A program made the translations under genes and the position numbers. 38,854 nt of DNA, taken from NCBI GenBank assembly GCA_007695225.1, contig REED01000062.1:1-38854 (forward strand), given 5' to 3'. Each line of letters opens with the position of its first letter. The first letter of the stretch is position 1. The DNA is from Gemmatimonadales bacterium (GTDB taxonomy: Bacteria > Gemmatimonadota > Gemmatimonadetes > Longimicrobiales > Gaopeijiaceae). The notes below the pieces were generated by a model. The model saw only the letters and a program-made list of their open reading frames with translations. It was not told the origin of the DNA and searched no databases. Shown here one piece after another: positions 6,851 to 15,100 of the stretch.

Positions 6851-8329
6851 GTGACCCGCTCCGAGCCCGCTTCCGTGACCCGTTCCCACCCTGCCGCCGT
6901 GACCCGTTCCCACCGCGCCGTCCTGGCCCGCCCCGACGCCGCCGCAGCGCCGCGTCCCGGCAGCGCCCGCCCTTTCCGCCTCACCATCGTGCATCCGTGC
7001 GTGGGAAGGTTCGCCGGAATGCGCCGGTACATTCGCACCTGGCAGATGGAGCCGATCCCTGCCGCCATGCTGGCCGGGCTCGCGCCCCCAGGGGTGGAAA
7101 CCCGCTTCTACGACGACCGATTGGAGCCCATCCCCTTCGATGAAACCACCGATCTGGTGGCCATCAGCGTGGAGACCTACACCGCCCGCCGGGCCTACCA
7201 GATCGCCAGCGAATACCGGGCCCGGGGCGTGCCCGTGGTGATGGGCGGCTTCCACGCCACCCTCTGCCCCGAAGAGGTGGGACGCTACGCCGAGTCCGTG
7301 GTCATCGGCGAGGCGGAGGAGCTCTTCCCCCGGGTCGTGGACGACTACCGCCACGGCACTCCGGAGAAGTGGTACCGGAGCGAGGAACGACCCACGCGCC
7401 TCGGGACCCCGGACCGATCCATCTTCCAGGGGAAGCGGTACCTGGGGATCCGCCTGGTGGAGTTTGCCCGGGGGTGCCGCTTCACCTGCGACTTCTGCGC
7501 CGTCCAGTCCTTCTTCGGGGCCACCCAGCGGCACCGGGACATCGACGCGGTGGTGGCGGAGGTTCGGCGCGTCCGGCGCCCCGGGCGGCTCATCTTCTTC
7601 ATCGACGACAACATCGTCTCCGACCTGGAGGCGGCGAAGGAGCTCATGCGGGCCCTCATCCCCCTGAAGATCCGATGGGTGAGCCAGGCCAGCATCAACG
7701 TGGCCTTTGACGAAGAGGCGCTGGATCTCCTCCGGCGGAGCGGGTGCCAGGGGCTCCTGGTAGGCTTCGAGAGCCTGAACCCGGAAAGCCTCCGGGCCAT
7801 GAAGAAGGGGTTCAACCTGATGAAGGGAGGTCCCCCTGCCGCCCTGGCGAACTTCCGGCGACACGGGATCCGGATCTACGGGACCTTCATCTTCGGCTAC
7901 GACGCGGACACCCCGGAGACCCTGGACACCACCGTCCGGTTCGCCCGGGAGGAGGGGCTCTTCATCGCCGCGTTCAACCACATCACGCCCTTCCCGGGAA
8001 CGCCCCTGGAGCAGAGGATGCGCCAGGAGGGGCGCCTTCGCTTCGACGCCTGGTGGCTGGATGAGGCCTACCGGTACAACATGGTCCCCTTCCATCCCAA
8101 GGGGATGTCCCACGAGGAGCTCGCCCGCCTCTGCGTGGAGGCCCGGCGGCGTTTCTACTCCTGGAAGGGGATCGTTTCCCGGGGACGTCACCGGGTGAAC
8201 CGGAACAGCGCCTTCATGCTCTTCCACTTCCTCGTCATCAATGCCATGCACCAGCGGGACGTGGAGGGACGAAACGGCCTGCCCCTGGGAGACGAGGGAT
8301 GGCAGGGCCCCCTTCTGGAGGCGGGATGA
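6851..8329 (+). CDS. B12-binding-domain radical SAM enzyme (second of two)
   Basis: A 492-aa paralogue of the preceding enzyme. The B12-like domain spans about residues 38-160 (FYDDRLEPIP, VAISVETYTARRAY, VVMGGFHATLCPEEV) and the iron-sulfur motif is Cys209, Cys213, Cys216 (RGCRFTCDFC). LIFFIDDNI, LLVGFESLN, KKGFN and ITPFPGTPLEQRM are typical of HpnP/BchE-like enzymes. A GTG start 12 bp after the previous stop is chosen; the first 24 residues are three 8-residue repeats (VTRSHPAA-like), so the functional N-terminus may begin near residue 36. Two tandem enzymes suggest two consecutive radical steps, or methylation at two positions, on one substrate. Confidence 0.92.
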   Translation: MTRSEPASVTRSHPAAVTRSHRAVLARPDAAAAPRPGSARPFRLTIVHPCVGRFAGMRRYIRTWQMEPIPAAMLAGLAPPGVETRFYDDRLEPIPFDETTDLVAISVETYTARRAYQIASEYRARGVPVVMGGFHATLCPEEVGRYAESVVIGEAEELFPRVVDDYRHGTPEKWYRSEERPTRLGTPDRSIFQGKRYLGIRLVEFARGCRFTCDFCAVQSFFGATQRHRDIDAVVAEVRRVRRPGRLIFFIDDNIVSDLEAAKELMRALIPLKIRWVSQASINVAFDEEALDLLRRSGCQGLLVGFESLNPESLRAMKKGFNLMKGGPPAALANFRRHGIRIYGTFIFGYDADTPETLDTTVRFAREEGLFIAAFNHITPFPGTPLEQRMRQEGRLRFDAWWLDEAYRYNMVPFHPKGMSHEELARLCVEARRRFYSWKGIVSRGRHRVNRNSAFMLFHFLVINAMHQRDVEGRNGLPLGDEGWQGPLLEAG

Positions 8330-9567
8330 GGCCGGCCTCGACCCCCACGGTGGCCCAGGGGAGAACCCCCCTCCAGGGGAAGGCCCGCCCCCCGGGGACG
8401 ACCCGCCCGCCGGCCCGCCCCCGGGTCCGCCCGGCCACCCCCGGCGACGATGCCTCCCTCCGGTGCCTCCTCCGGGAGGGGGCCATGGCGGGATGGGTAC
8501 GCCTGGCCCTGGAACGGGAGCCGTCCTACTTCGACAGCCTCGACCGGGAGGCGGAGCGGCACGACACCGTCGTCCTGGAGGAGCCGGGGGAGGACGGTGA
8601 GCCGGGAAATGGGGGGATCGTGGCCATGGGCGCCCGCCTGGTCCACTCCGCCCGCCTGGCCGGAGCCCCGGTTCGGATCGGATACCTGGGCCACCTCAGG
8701 GTCGCCCCCGGGAGGCGCCTTCCCCGCGGGGCCCTCCGGGAGGGGTGGGGGTGCCTCCTGGACCAGAGGCGCTCCGAGGAACTTCCCTTCGACCTCACCA
8801 GCATCGCCCGGGACAACCTCGCCGCCCGGCGCCTCCTGGAACGGGGGCTCCCGGGGATCCCCCGGTACCACCCCGTCGCGGAGTACGAGGTGCTGGCGTT
8901 CCCCACCGGGGGCCGGGGGCGCGCCACGGACAGGGGCCGGGGCCGCCCCCCGGACGGGGTGCAGGTGGAGGAGGCCGACCCTGGGGACTGGGCCCGGGTC
9001 CGGGGGCTCTTCCACAGCCGCACCGGCAGCGCCGCCCTCGTACTGTGCCCGCGGCACGACGACGTCCCGTCCCTGGCGGCGATCCCGGAGGAGGAAGGGG
9101 AGGCCACCGTCCGCCTGGCGGCGCGGGAGGGGGGTGAAGTGGTGGCGGGGTGTGCGGTGGTGGACCCGTCGCCCTGGCGGCAGTACGTGGTCCAGGGGTA
9201 CGGGGGCGCCCTCCGGTGGGCTCGACCCCTGGCGAACCTGGCCCTGTGGGCCCGGGGCGGCGCCCGCCTTCCCGCCCCCGGAGGCCGGATCCGCGCCGGC
9301 TTCCTCACCGGCCTCGCCTGCCGCCCCGGGAGGGAGGGGGCCCTCCGAGCGCTCCTGGCGGAAGCCTCCCGCCGGGCCCGGGAGCGGGGAATGGACACCC
9401 TCCTCCACGGAGAGGTGGTGGGAGGTCCGTGGGCGCAGCCGCTGGCGACCGGCCACCGGGTCCGCCGCTACCGATCCATCCTCTACCTGGTGGCCCGCCA
9501 GGATCCGGGGGAGGTGCTGGAGCGGCTCCGGAGAGGCACCCTCCAGGTGGAGTCGGTCCTTCTGTGA
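8326..9567 (+). CDS. GNAT-like acyltransferase, probably two-domain
   Basis: A 413-aa protein whose sequence order suggests two GNAT folds. In the first half VRPATPGDDASLRCLLRE is a typical GNAT N-terminus, IGYLGHLRVAPGRR is the beta4/acetyl-CoA strand pattern, and ARDNLAARRLLERGLPGIPRYHPVAEYEVL is the C-terminal helix. The second half (VQVEEADPGDWARVRGLF through REGALRALLAEASRRARERGMDTL) repeats the order. The ATG at 8326 overlaps the radical SAM stop (ATGA), so it is preferred over the in-frame ATG at 8299. It probably transfers an acyl or aminoacyl group to the pathway product; this is inference from fold and context. Confidence 0.75.
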   Translation: MRPASTPTVAQGRTPLQGKARPPGTTRPPARPRVRPATPGDDASLRCLLREGAMAGWVRLALEREPSYFDSLDREAERHDTVVLEEPGEDGEPGNGGIVAMGARLVHSARLAGAPVRIGYLGHLRVAPGRRLPRGALREGWGCLLDQRRSEELPFDLTSIARDNLAARRLLERGLPGIPRYHPVAEYEVLAFPTGGRGRATDRGRGRPPDGVQVEEADPGDWARVRGLFHSRTGSAALVLCPRHDDVPSLAAIPEEEGEATVRLAAREGGEVVAGCAVVDPSPWRQYVVQGYGGALRWARPLANLALWARGGARLPAPGGRIRAGFLTGLACRPGREGALRALLAEASRRARERGMDTLLHGEVVGGPWAQPLATGHRVRRYRSILYLVARQDPGEVLERLRRGTLQVESVLL

Positions 9568-9607
9568 GGGGCAGGCTGTGTGGGCAGGGTGTGACGGGCG
9601 GCCTGTG

Positions 9608-10369
9608 ATGGACGGGTTCGACGCCTCCGGTCCCCTCCTGGTCTCCGTCTCCTCCCTCTCTGCGGCGGAGGTGGACGGCATGTACGCCCTCATGGTTCGC
9701 CACTTCAGCGGGGTATCCCGCGCCCAGTTTGACGAAGACCTGGGCCAGAAGAACCGGGTCGTCCTCCTCCGGAACCCCTCCGGCGCCCTGGACGGGTTCA
9801 GCACCCTCCGCTTCTACGACGAGCACGACGGGCGGCGCCCCTGCTCGGTGATCTACAGCGGCGATACCGTGGTGGACCCCGGGGCGTGGGGATCCACCCG
9901 CCTTTTCCGGGGATGGCTCCAGGCCGTCTTCCAGCTCCGGGCCGAGCGGGAGCCCGGGCGACGGCTCTACTGGCTCCTCCTCACCTCCGGATACCGCACC
10001 TACCGCCTCCTCCCCCTCTTCTGGAAGCGGTTCTTCCCCCGGTACGACCGGGCCGTGCCCCCCCGGATCCGGGGCCTCACGGACCGACTGGCCGACGGGC
10101 TCTTCGGTTCCGCCTACCGACCCGAGGAGGGGATCGTGCGCTTTCCCCGCCCTCACCGACTTCGGACCCACCTGGCGGGGATCCCCGAAGGGCGGATGGA
10201 CGACCCCCACATCCGGTACTTCGCCCGTCGGAATCCCGGAGCCGGAGACGGGGACGAGCTCGTTTCCCTCACCCCGGTCCGGGAAGGAAACCTCACGCCG
10301 GCGGGGCGCCGGGTCCTCCGATCCCTGGAGAAGAGGGCCCCCACGACCGCCTCCCGCACATCCTTGTGA
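9608..10369 (+). CDS. GNAT-like/hypothetical protein of the GH3 operon
   Basis: A 253-aa soluble protein. SAAEVDGMYALMVRHF, VVLLRNPSGALDGFSTLRFY, VIYSGDTVVDPGAWGSTRLFRGWLQ and LLLTSGYRTYRLLPLFWKRFFP suggest an N-acyltransferase-like (GNAT) fold, but no decisive acetyl-CoA motif is seen. It sits 40 bp after the first GNAT-like gene, and its stop overlaps the GTG of the GH3 gene (GTGA). Conserved aromatic and basic residues in the YRTYRLLPLFWKRFF segment suggest a specific partner or acyl-chain pocket. The exact function is unknown. Confidence 0.65.
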   Translation: MDGFDASGPLLVSVSSLSAAEVDGMYALMVRHFSGVSRAQFDEDLGQKNRVVLLRNPSGALDGFSTLRFYDEHDGRRPCSVIYSGDTVVDPGAWGSTRLFRGWLQAVFQLRAEREPGRRLYWLLLTSGYRTYRLLPLFWKRFFPRYDRAVPPRIRGLTDRLADGLFGSAYRPEEGIVRFPRPHRLRTHLAGIPEGRMDDPHIRYFARRNPGAGDGDELVSLTPVREGNLTPAGRRVLRSLEKRAPTTASRTSL

Positions 10370-11973
10370 TCCGGTACCTCCTCCCGAACTCCCTCTGGGA
10401 GCTCTCCGCCACTCCCCGGGCCCGCCGCTTCCATAAGGCCCTCTTGCAACCGAAGGAGGCGCAGGAAGCCCTCCTGCACAGGATCCTCCGCAGGAACCAG
10501 GGCACAGAGTTCGGTCGGGAGCACGGCTTCGTCCGGATCGGCTCCCCGGAGGCGTATCGCGACCGCGTTCCCATCCGCGAGTACGAAGCCTTCCTCCCCT
10601 GGATCGGACGGATCCGGAAGGGGCGCCCGGAGGTCCTCACCGCCGACCCGGTCCTCCGGTTCGTCCCCACCGGAGGCTCCGCCGGGGGACGGAAGCTGAT
10701 CCCCTGGACCGCGTCTCTGGGGCGGGATTTCCATCGAGCGCTGGCCCCCTGGATCGTGGACCTCTTCCGGAGCCGCCCCGAACTCAAGGGGGGGCCGGCC
10801 TACTGGTCCGTTTCGCCGGCGGTGGGGGAGACGACGGAGGACGAGGCCTCGGCGGTGCCCATCGGGTTCGACGGGGACAGCCGGTACGCCGGGAGGCTGG
10901 CAGGGGCGCTGGTGCGACAGGTTCTCGCCGTGCCGGAGTCGGTGGCGGGCGCCCCCGACGCCGAGACCGCCCTCCGCCTCACCGTCGTCTCCCTCCTCCG
11001 GTGCCGGGAGCTTCGCCTCATCTCGGTCTGGCACCCCTCCTTCCTCCTGCTCCTCCTGGAGCGGATGGAAGCGGAATGGGATCACCTGGTGGAAGCGGTG
11101 GGCGAGAGAGGGTCTTCCAGGGGCCGGGAGCGGGCCCGGGAGCTCGGCCGGGCGGGGCCGGAGGACCCGGGGCGAATCTGGCCCCATCTCGGACTCCTGA
11201 GCTGCTGGACCGATGCCGGCGCCGCCTCCGCCCTCCCGGCGCTCCGGGCCCGCTTCCCGGGGATCCCGATCCAGGGGAAGGGGCTTCTGGCCACCGAGGC
11301 CTTCTCCTCTCTGCCGTACCGGGGCCGGCGGCCGCTGGCGATCCGCTCCCACGTCTTCGAGTTCCTGGATCTCCAGGGCCAGGCGCACCTGGCACACCAG
11401 GTCCGGGAGGAGGAGACCTACACCCTCGTGGTGACCACCTCCGGGGGGCTCTACCGGTACCTCACCCACGACCAGGTCCAGGTGACGGGGAAGCTCGGGG
11501 ACACGCCGACCCTCCGCTTCGTGGGAAGGGGAGACCGGACCGCGGACCTTCGGGGGGAGAAGCTCACCGACGCCTTCGTGGAGGAGGTGCTCCGACAGCT
11601 CCGGGCGGAGGACCCCGAGGTGAGATTCGCCCTTCTGGCCCCCTCCGGAGGGGAGGGGGAGGAGCCCAAGGGAGGAGGGGGGGGCGCTTCCACCGGCTAT
11701 ACCCTGTTCCTCGAGGCCCCCTCCGCAATGGGCCCCGCCCTCTCCCGCCGGCTGGACGCCCTCCTCTCCCACAATCCCCAGTATCGCTATGCCCGGGCCA
11801 TGGGCCAGCTCCGGGCGCCGGCCGTGTTCCTCATCCAGGAGGGCGGGGCGCGGACATACCTGACGGCAGTGGCCGAAACGGGACGCCGGCTCGGAGGAAT
11901 CAAGCCCGCCGCCCTGGACCTGCGGCGGGACTGGCACCGCCGCTTCCAGGGGCGCTTCCTGGAAGACGGTTGA
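10366..11973 (+). CDS. GH3 auxin-responsive-promoter family acyl-adenylate/amide synthetase
   Basis: A 535-aa member of the GH3 branch of the ANL adenylating enzymes. The family order is visible: FHKALLQPKEAQEALLHRILRRNQGTEFGREHGF, then YRDRVPIREYEAFLPWIGRIRKG, the phosphate-loop-like FVPTGGSAGGRKLIPWT, LGLLSCWTDAG, TYTLVVTTSGGLYRYLTHDQVQVTG, LRFVGRGDRTADLRGEKLTDAFV and a C-terminal cap. GH3 enzymes activate a carboxylate with ATP and join it to an amine, often an amino acid. The GTG at 10366 overlaps the previous stop and a frameshifted start is unlikely. As the last gene of the operon it probably makes the amide or ester bond of the final product. Confidence 0.9.
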   Translation: MIRYLLPNSLWELSATPRARRFHKALLQPKEAQEALLHRILRRNQGTEFGREHGFVRIGSPEAYRDRVPIREYEAFLPWIGRIRKGRPEVLTADPVLRFVPTGGSAGGRKLIPWTASLGRDFHRALAPWIVDLFRSRPELKGGPAYWSVSPAVGETTEDEASAVPIGFDGDSRYAGRLAGALVRQVLAVPESVAGAPDAETALRLTVVSLLRCRELRLISVWHPSFLLLLLERMEAEWDHLVEAVGERGSSRGRERARELGRAGPEDPGRIWPHLGLLSCWTDAGAASALPALRARFPGIPIQGKGLLATEAFSSLPYRGRRPLAIRSHVFEFLDLQGQAHLAHQVREEETYTLVVTTSGGLYRYLTHDQVQVTGKLGDTPTLRFVGRGDRTADLRGEKLTDAFVEEVLRQLRAEDPEVRFALLAPSGGEGEEPKGGGGGASTGYTLFLEAPSAMGPALSRRLDALLSHNPQYRYARAMGQLRAPAVFLIQEGGARTYLTAVAETGRRLGGIKPAALDLRRDWHRRFQGRFLEDG

Positions 11974-11981
11974 GAAGCAGA

Positions 11982-12041
11982 GGGGGTCGCCGCTGGGAGC
12001 GCCCGCCGTTGACCTGTAGGACGGTCCCGCCGGCGACCCCC
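11982..12041. terminator. Bidirectional hairpin terminator between convergent genes
   Basis: A perfect 11-bp stem (GGGGGTCGCCG at 11982-11992 with its complement at 12031-12041) closes a 38-nt loop. It lies exactly between the GH3 stop (11973) and the stop of the convergent lipoprotein gene (12047). No clear T-run follows on either side. Confidence 0.6.
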
Positions 12042-12046
12042 TCGCC

Positions 12047-13381
12047 TCAGCCCAGGGACTGGAGGATTCGCATCAGGAGGGCGGAAGCCTCCCGGGCCCG
12101 GGCCAGGGCCCGTCGCCAGTCACCGACCTGGAGGGCAGCGTTCGCCTCCCTCACCAGGACCGCCGCAGAGTCGGCGAAGGCCTTGATCTCCGGGGGGGCA
12201 TCCTCCGGAAGGACGGTGGCCACCCGGGCCGCCAGGGCCTGGGCGGCCTCCACCGCAGCCTTGGCCCGAAGCTCCAGGGGGTCCCCCTCGGCCGTATCCA
12301 GGTAGGCCAGGGCACGGAGTGAGCGGACGGCGGACGCTTGAGCGTAGCGTAGAGCCTGGCGGTAGCGTCCGTCGCCCAGGGCGCCCCGGGCCCGGGTCAG
12401 GAGGTCCCCGGCCTCGGAGAGGAGCTGACCGATGGCTGGACGGGGAGACGAACCGGCCCTCGCGGTGGCCCGTTCCAGGAGCGCTGCGGCGTGGGCCACC
12501 ACACCCTCTACCCGCTTCGTCAGGTCGCCCTCGTCCACCACCCCGGCGGAGAGGCGGGCCAGGACGGCCCGGGCCAGGCGTGCGCATCGGTGGGCCCGGG
12601 TCATGGCCTCCCCCCAGTTCCCGACCCCCAGGGCCTCACGGGCAGCCACGCAGGACGCGTCGGCGTCGCCCAGGGCTCGGGCGATGGCGGCCTCCGGGGA
12701 AGGCCCCGCCAAGCGGACGGCCCGCTCCAGGAGCGCCCAGGCGGCCTTCACCGTCGCGGTGGCCGTCCGTTCGCGGTCCAGGGACCGAGTGCTCTCACTG
12801 GCCCGGGCCGCGGAGACGAGGGCATCCCCCACCTCTCCGGCGGCCAGCGTGGCCCGGGCGCCGGCCAGATCCCGCCCGGCCTCCGCGAGGATCCCCGCCG
12901 CCGCCTCACCGCCGGGGCTGGAGCCCAGGGCCGCAATCACCTGGTCCAGCCCCGCCTGGGCCTCGTCCAGCACCTCTTCCGCCCGGACCCCGCCCAGGGA
13001 GGCCAGGAGCCCCCGGGTGAGAAGGGACTCCCCGGCCGTCTCCAGGATCTCGGCGTTCCGGGCCGATCCCTCGGTCCGCTCCGAGCCGGCCTGGGCCGCC
13101 AGGTCCCCGGCGTCCAGAAGGAGGGCGGCGACCTCGCCGGAGGCCGGGGTGCCTTCCAGACCCTCGAGTGCCTGCACCTCCAGCTCCATGGTGGAGGGGA
13201 GGTGGGCCCAACCGGCGTCCAGGGCGAGGCGAAGCGCCTCGGCAGGGTCCGCCATCGGTTCCGTGGGGGTGGAATCGCATCCCGCCAGGAGGGGAAGGGT
13301 GAGGAGGGCGAGGGCAGGCAGCCCTCCCCTCAATGCATGGCGTCTCGCGGATCGCGTCCATCCAGCGGTGTGGTGGTACAT
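12047..13381 (-). CDS. Alanine-rich helical-repeat lipoprotein, probably sigma54-dependent
   Basis: A 444-aa lipoprotein: the signal peptide is about residues 14-33, with the lipobox LLAGC (Cys34 or 35). The mature part is almost all alpha-helix. A unit of about 70-90 residues recurs roughly four times, ending in a pattern like GDWRRALARAREASALLMRIL, GNWGEAMTRAHRCARLARAVL, GDGRYRQALRYAQASAVRSLRAL and GEVGDALVSAARASESTRSL. A scaffold or ligand-binding helical bundle is likely; no family is recognised. It is divergent from a sigma54 activator gene, and a good -24/-12 promoter lies about 120 bp upstream of its start, so the two form a regulatory pair. The ATG at 13381 fits the signal peptide. 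Confidence 0.75.
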   Translation of the reverse strand: MYHHTAGWTRSARRHALRGGLPALALLTLPLLAGCDSTPTEPMADPAEALRLALDAGWAHLPSTMELEVQALEGLEGTPASGEVAALLLDAGDLAAQAGSERTEGSARNAEILETAGESLLTRGLLASLGGVRAEEVLDEAQAGLDQVIAALGSSPGGEAAAGILAEAGRDLAGARATLAAGEVGDALVSAARASESTRSLDRERTATATVKAAWALLERAVRLAGPSPEAAIARALGDADASCVAAREALGVGNWGEAMTRAHRCARLARAVLARLSAGVVDEGDLTKRVEGVVAHAAALLERATARAGSSPRPAIGQLLSEAGDLLTRARGALGDGRYRQALRYAQASAVRSLRALAYLDTAEGDPLELRAKAAVEAAQALAARVATVLPEDAPPEIKAFADSAAVLVREANAALQVGDWRRALARAREASALLMRILQSLG

Positions 13382-13501
13382 GGCACTCCTCCGTCCCGGC
13401 CGGGATCGGGCCCCGGCGGCGTTCTTGGGGGTTGGCCGCCCGCTTCATGCGGCCGGCGCTGTCCCCCTGGATAGCGCAAGGGTGGGGCCCAGGCTCCATG
13501 C

Positions 13502-13517
13502 TGCAACGGAAGTGCCT
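13502..13517 (-). promoter_or_regulatory. Sigma54 (-24/-12) promoter for the helical lipoprotein
   Basis: Read on the minus strand, AGGCACTTCCGTTGCA matches TGGCAC-N5-TTGCA with the required GG-N10-GC spacing and one mismatch at the first base of the -24 box. The predicted start point is near 13490, leaving a leader of about 110 nt before the ATG at 13381. The gene for the matching activator type (GAFTGA) is divergently adjacent. Confidence 0.65.
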
Positions 13518-13581
13518 GTCCCACAAGGGATGTCTCCCCAATCCAATCTCTCATCCAAGCTCCCGTATCCCCCTCAGGTAT

Positions 13582-13596
13582 CACAAAATACTTGTG
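13582..13596. promoter_or_regulatory. Palindrome 1, candidate activator site (CACAA-N5-TTGTG)
   Basis: A perfect inverted repeat with 5-bp arms and a 5-bp centre, in a locally AT-rich stretch. It lies 65-95 bp upstream of the -24/-12 site, where enhancer sites for sigma54 activators usually sit. Its centre is 30 bp (about three helical turns) from palindrome 2. Confidence 0.45.
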
Positions 13597-13611
13597 TAGG
13601 ATCTCAATGGC

Positions 13612-13626
13612 GCACATAAAGTGTGC
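13612..13626. promoter_or_regulatory. Palindrome 2, candidate activator/autoregulation site (GCACA-N5-TGTGC)
   Basis: The same 5-5-5 architecture as palindrome 1, with related half-sites (CACA/TGTG). It overlaps the start of the activator gene, so binding could also repress that gene. The pair is read as one regulatory unit; the protein bound is inferred from position. Confidence 0.45.
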
Positions 13627-15003
13627 ATGGATACATCCAGCCGTCCTTCCGTCCTGCTCCATCCGCCTCTCCCGGAGGTGGAGGAGGCCCTGGCCCCTCT
13701 GGCTCGGGTGCGCTCCGAGCCCCGATTGGGCGATTTCCTGGCCCGCCTGGGTGACCAGGAATGGCGGGCGGCCGTCCTCGGGCTGTCGGGGGACGTCCAG
13801 GAGTGGGCCCTCCTCCCCCGGATCCCTTCGGCCCTCTCCTCCGGGGTGCTGGTGGTGACCCACCCCGATCCGACGGTGAATCGGGTCCTGGAGGCAGAGG
13901 CGGCGGGGGCGGCAGCCCTCCTCTCCCATCCTCCGGACCCCCACCGTCTCCTCGCCTTCCTGGAGCCATACCTCGTAGAGGAGGGGGACCACCCCATTCC
14001 GCCCCGGGTCGCTGGAGAGGAGCGGGTGGTGGGGACCAGTTCGGCCCTCACCGAGGCGTACCGGACCGTGGCCCGGGTGGCCGACTCCATGACCACCGTC
14101 CTGATCTCCGGCGATTCCGGGACGGGGAAGGAGCAGGTGGCGAGAGCCCTTCACCGGAGGAGCGGCCGGAGGGATCAGGCCTTCGTGGCGGTAAACTGCG
14201 CGGCCCTCCCTGAGGGGCTCCTGGAGGCGGAACTCTTCGGCTACGAACGGGGGGCGTTCACCGGGGCGGTCGGGCGCAGTGACGGGCGGTTCGGTCGGGC
14301 CCATGGCGGCACCCTCTTCCTGGACGAGGTAGGTGAGATGGGCCCCCTCCTTCAGGCCAAGCTCCTAAGGGCACTGGAGGGTGGGGAGATCGAGCGCCTG
14401 GGGAGCGGCGAGACAGTCCGGGTGGACGTCCGGGTGGTGGCGGCCACCAACCGCTCCCTCGAGGAGCGAGTGGCGGATGGGGGCTTTCGGGCGGATCTCC
14501 TCTACCGCCTCTCGGTCGTGCGTGTCCACCTTCCCCCCCTCCGGGACCGGACGCAGGATCTCCTCCCCCTGGCCGAGCACTTCGCTGCCCTCTTCGGGGA
14601 GCGCCACGGTCGGCCGGTTCGGGCCTTCTCCCGCCTTGCGGTGGAGGCGCTCCGGAGGCGTCCCTGGCCGGGGAATGTGAGGGAGCTCCGGAACGTCCTG
14701 GATCGGGCCGCCCTGCTGGCCCGGGGGGGGGTGATCCGGTCGGTGGACCTGGGAGATCCAGGCGCTCCGCCGGGTCTCGCCGCCGGGGGAGGGGGTTGGG
14801 AGGACGGCTATCCCCCGCATCTCTCCCTCCGGGAGGTGGAGGAGCGGCACCTCCGTCGCGTGCTGAGGCACACGGGCGGGCACCTGGGGGAGGGCGCCAC
14901 GATCCTCGGCATCCATCGGAACACCATGACGTCGAAGGTCCGGGAGTACGGGATCGATCCCCGGAATCCGGACGCCCGGATTGCAGGAGAGATGGGAGGA
15001 TGA
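13621..15003 (+). CDS. Sigma54-dependent activator (bEBP) with atypical N-terminal domain
   Basis: A 460-aa NtrC-type regulator. The AAA+ domain (about 135-375) has Walker A GDSGTGKE (about 164-171), the sigma54-contact loop GAFTGA (211-216), Walker [13 protein letters not shown], sensor ATN and arginine-finger-region RxDLLYRL. The C-terminal Fis-type helix-turn-helix is [22 protein letters not shown]. The N-terminal 130 residues have a receiver-like alternation ([33 protein letters not shown]), but no clear phospho-acceptor Asp with its Lys partner, so it may be a pseudo-receiver responding to something other than phosphorylation. The GTG at 13621 or the ATG two codons later are both possible starts. 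It probably controls the divergent lipoprotein and the downstream TPR pair. Confidence 0.93.
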   Translation: MCMDTSSRPSVLLHPPLPEVEEALAPLARVRSEPRLGDFLARLGDQEWRAAVLGLSGDVQEWALLPRIPSALSSGVLVVTHPDPTVNRVLEAEAAGAAALLSHPPDPHRLLAFLEPYLVEEGDHPIPPRVAGEERVVGTSSALTEAYRTVARVADSMTTVLISGDSGTGKEQVARALHRRSGRRDQAFVAVNCAALPEGLLEAELFGYERGAFTGAVGRSDGRFGRAHGGTLFLDEVGEMGPLLQAKLLRALEGGEIERLGSGETVRVDVRVVAATNRSLEERVADGGFRADLLYRLSVVRVHLPPLRDRTQDLLPLAEHFAALFGERHGRPVRAFSRLAVEALRRRPWPGNVRELRNVLDRAALLARGGVIRSVDLGDPGAPPGLAAGGGGWEDGYPPHLSLREVEERHLRRVLRHTGGHLGEGATILGIHRNTMTSKVREYGIDPRNPDARIAGEMGG

Positions 15004-15072
15004 TGCACGGAATCGATGCATTGCTCCGCTCCATGGGTCATGGATACCGCCAAACGACGGTCCGCCTGCTCC

Positions 15073-15086
15073 GGCACGCACCCTGC
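15073..15086 (+). promoter_or_regulatory. Second -24/-12-like sigma54 promoter
   Basis: GGCACGCACCCTGC keeps the GG-N10-GC spacing and the GGCACG of the -24 box, with CTGC for TTGC at -12. The predicted start point is near 15098, three bases before the ATG at 15101, so the transcript could be almost leaderless. It is weaker than the site at 13502-13517. Confidence 0.45.
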
Positions 15087-15100
15087 TACACACTCCGGCC

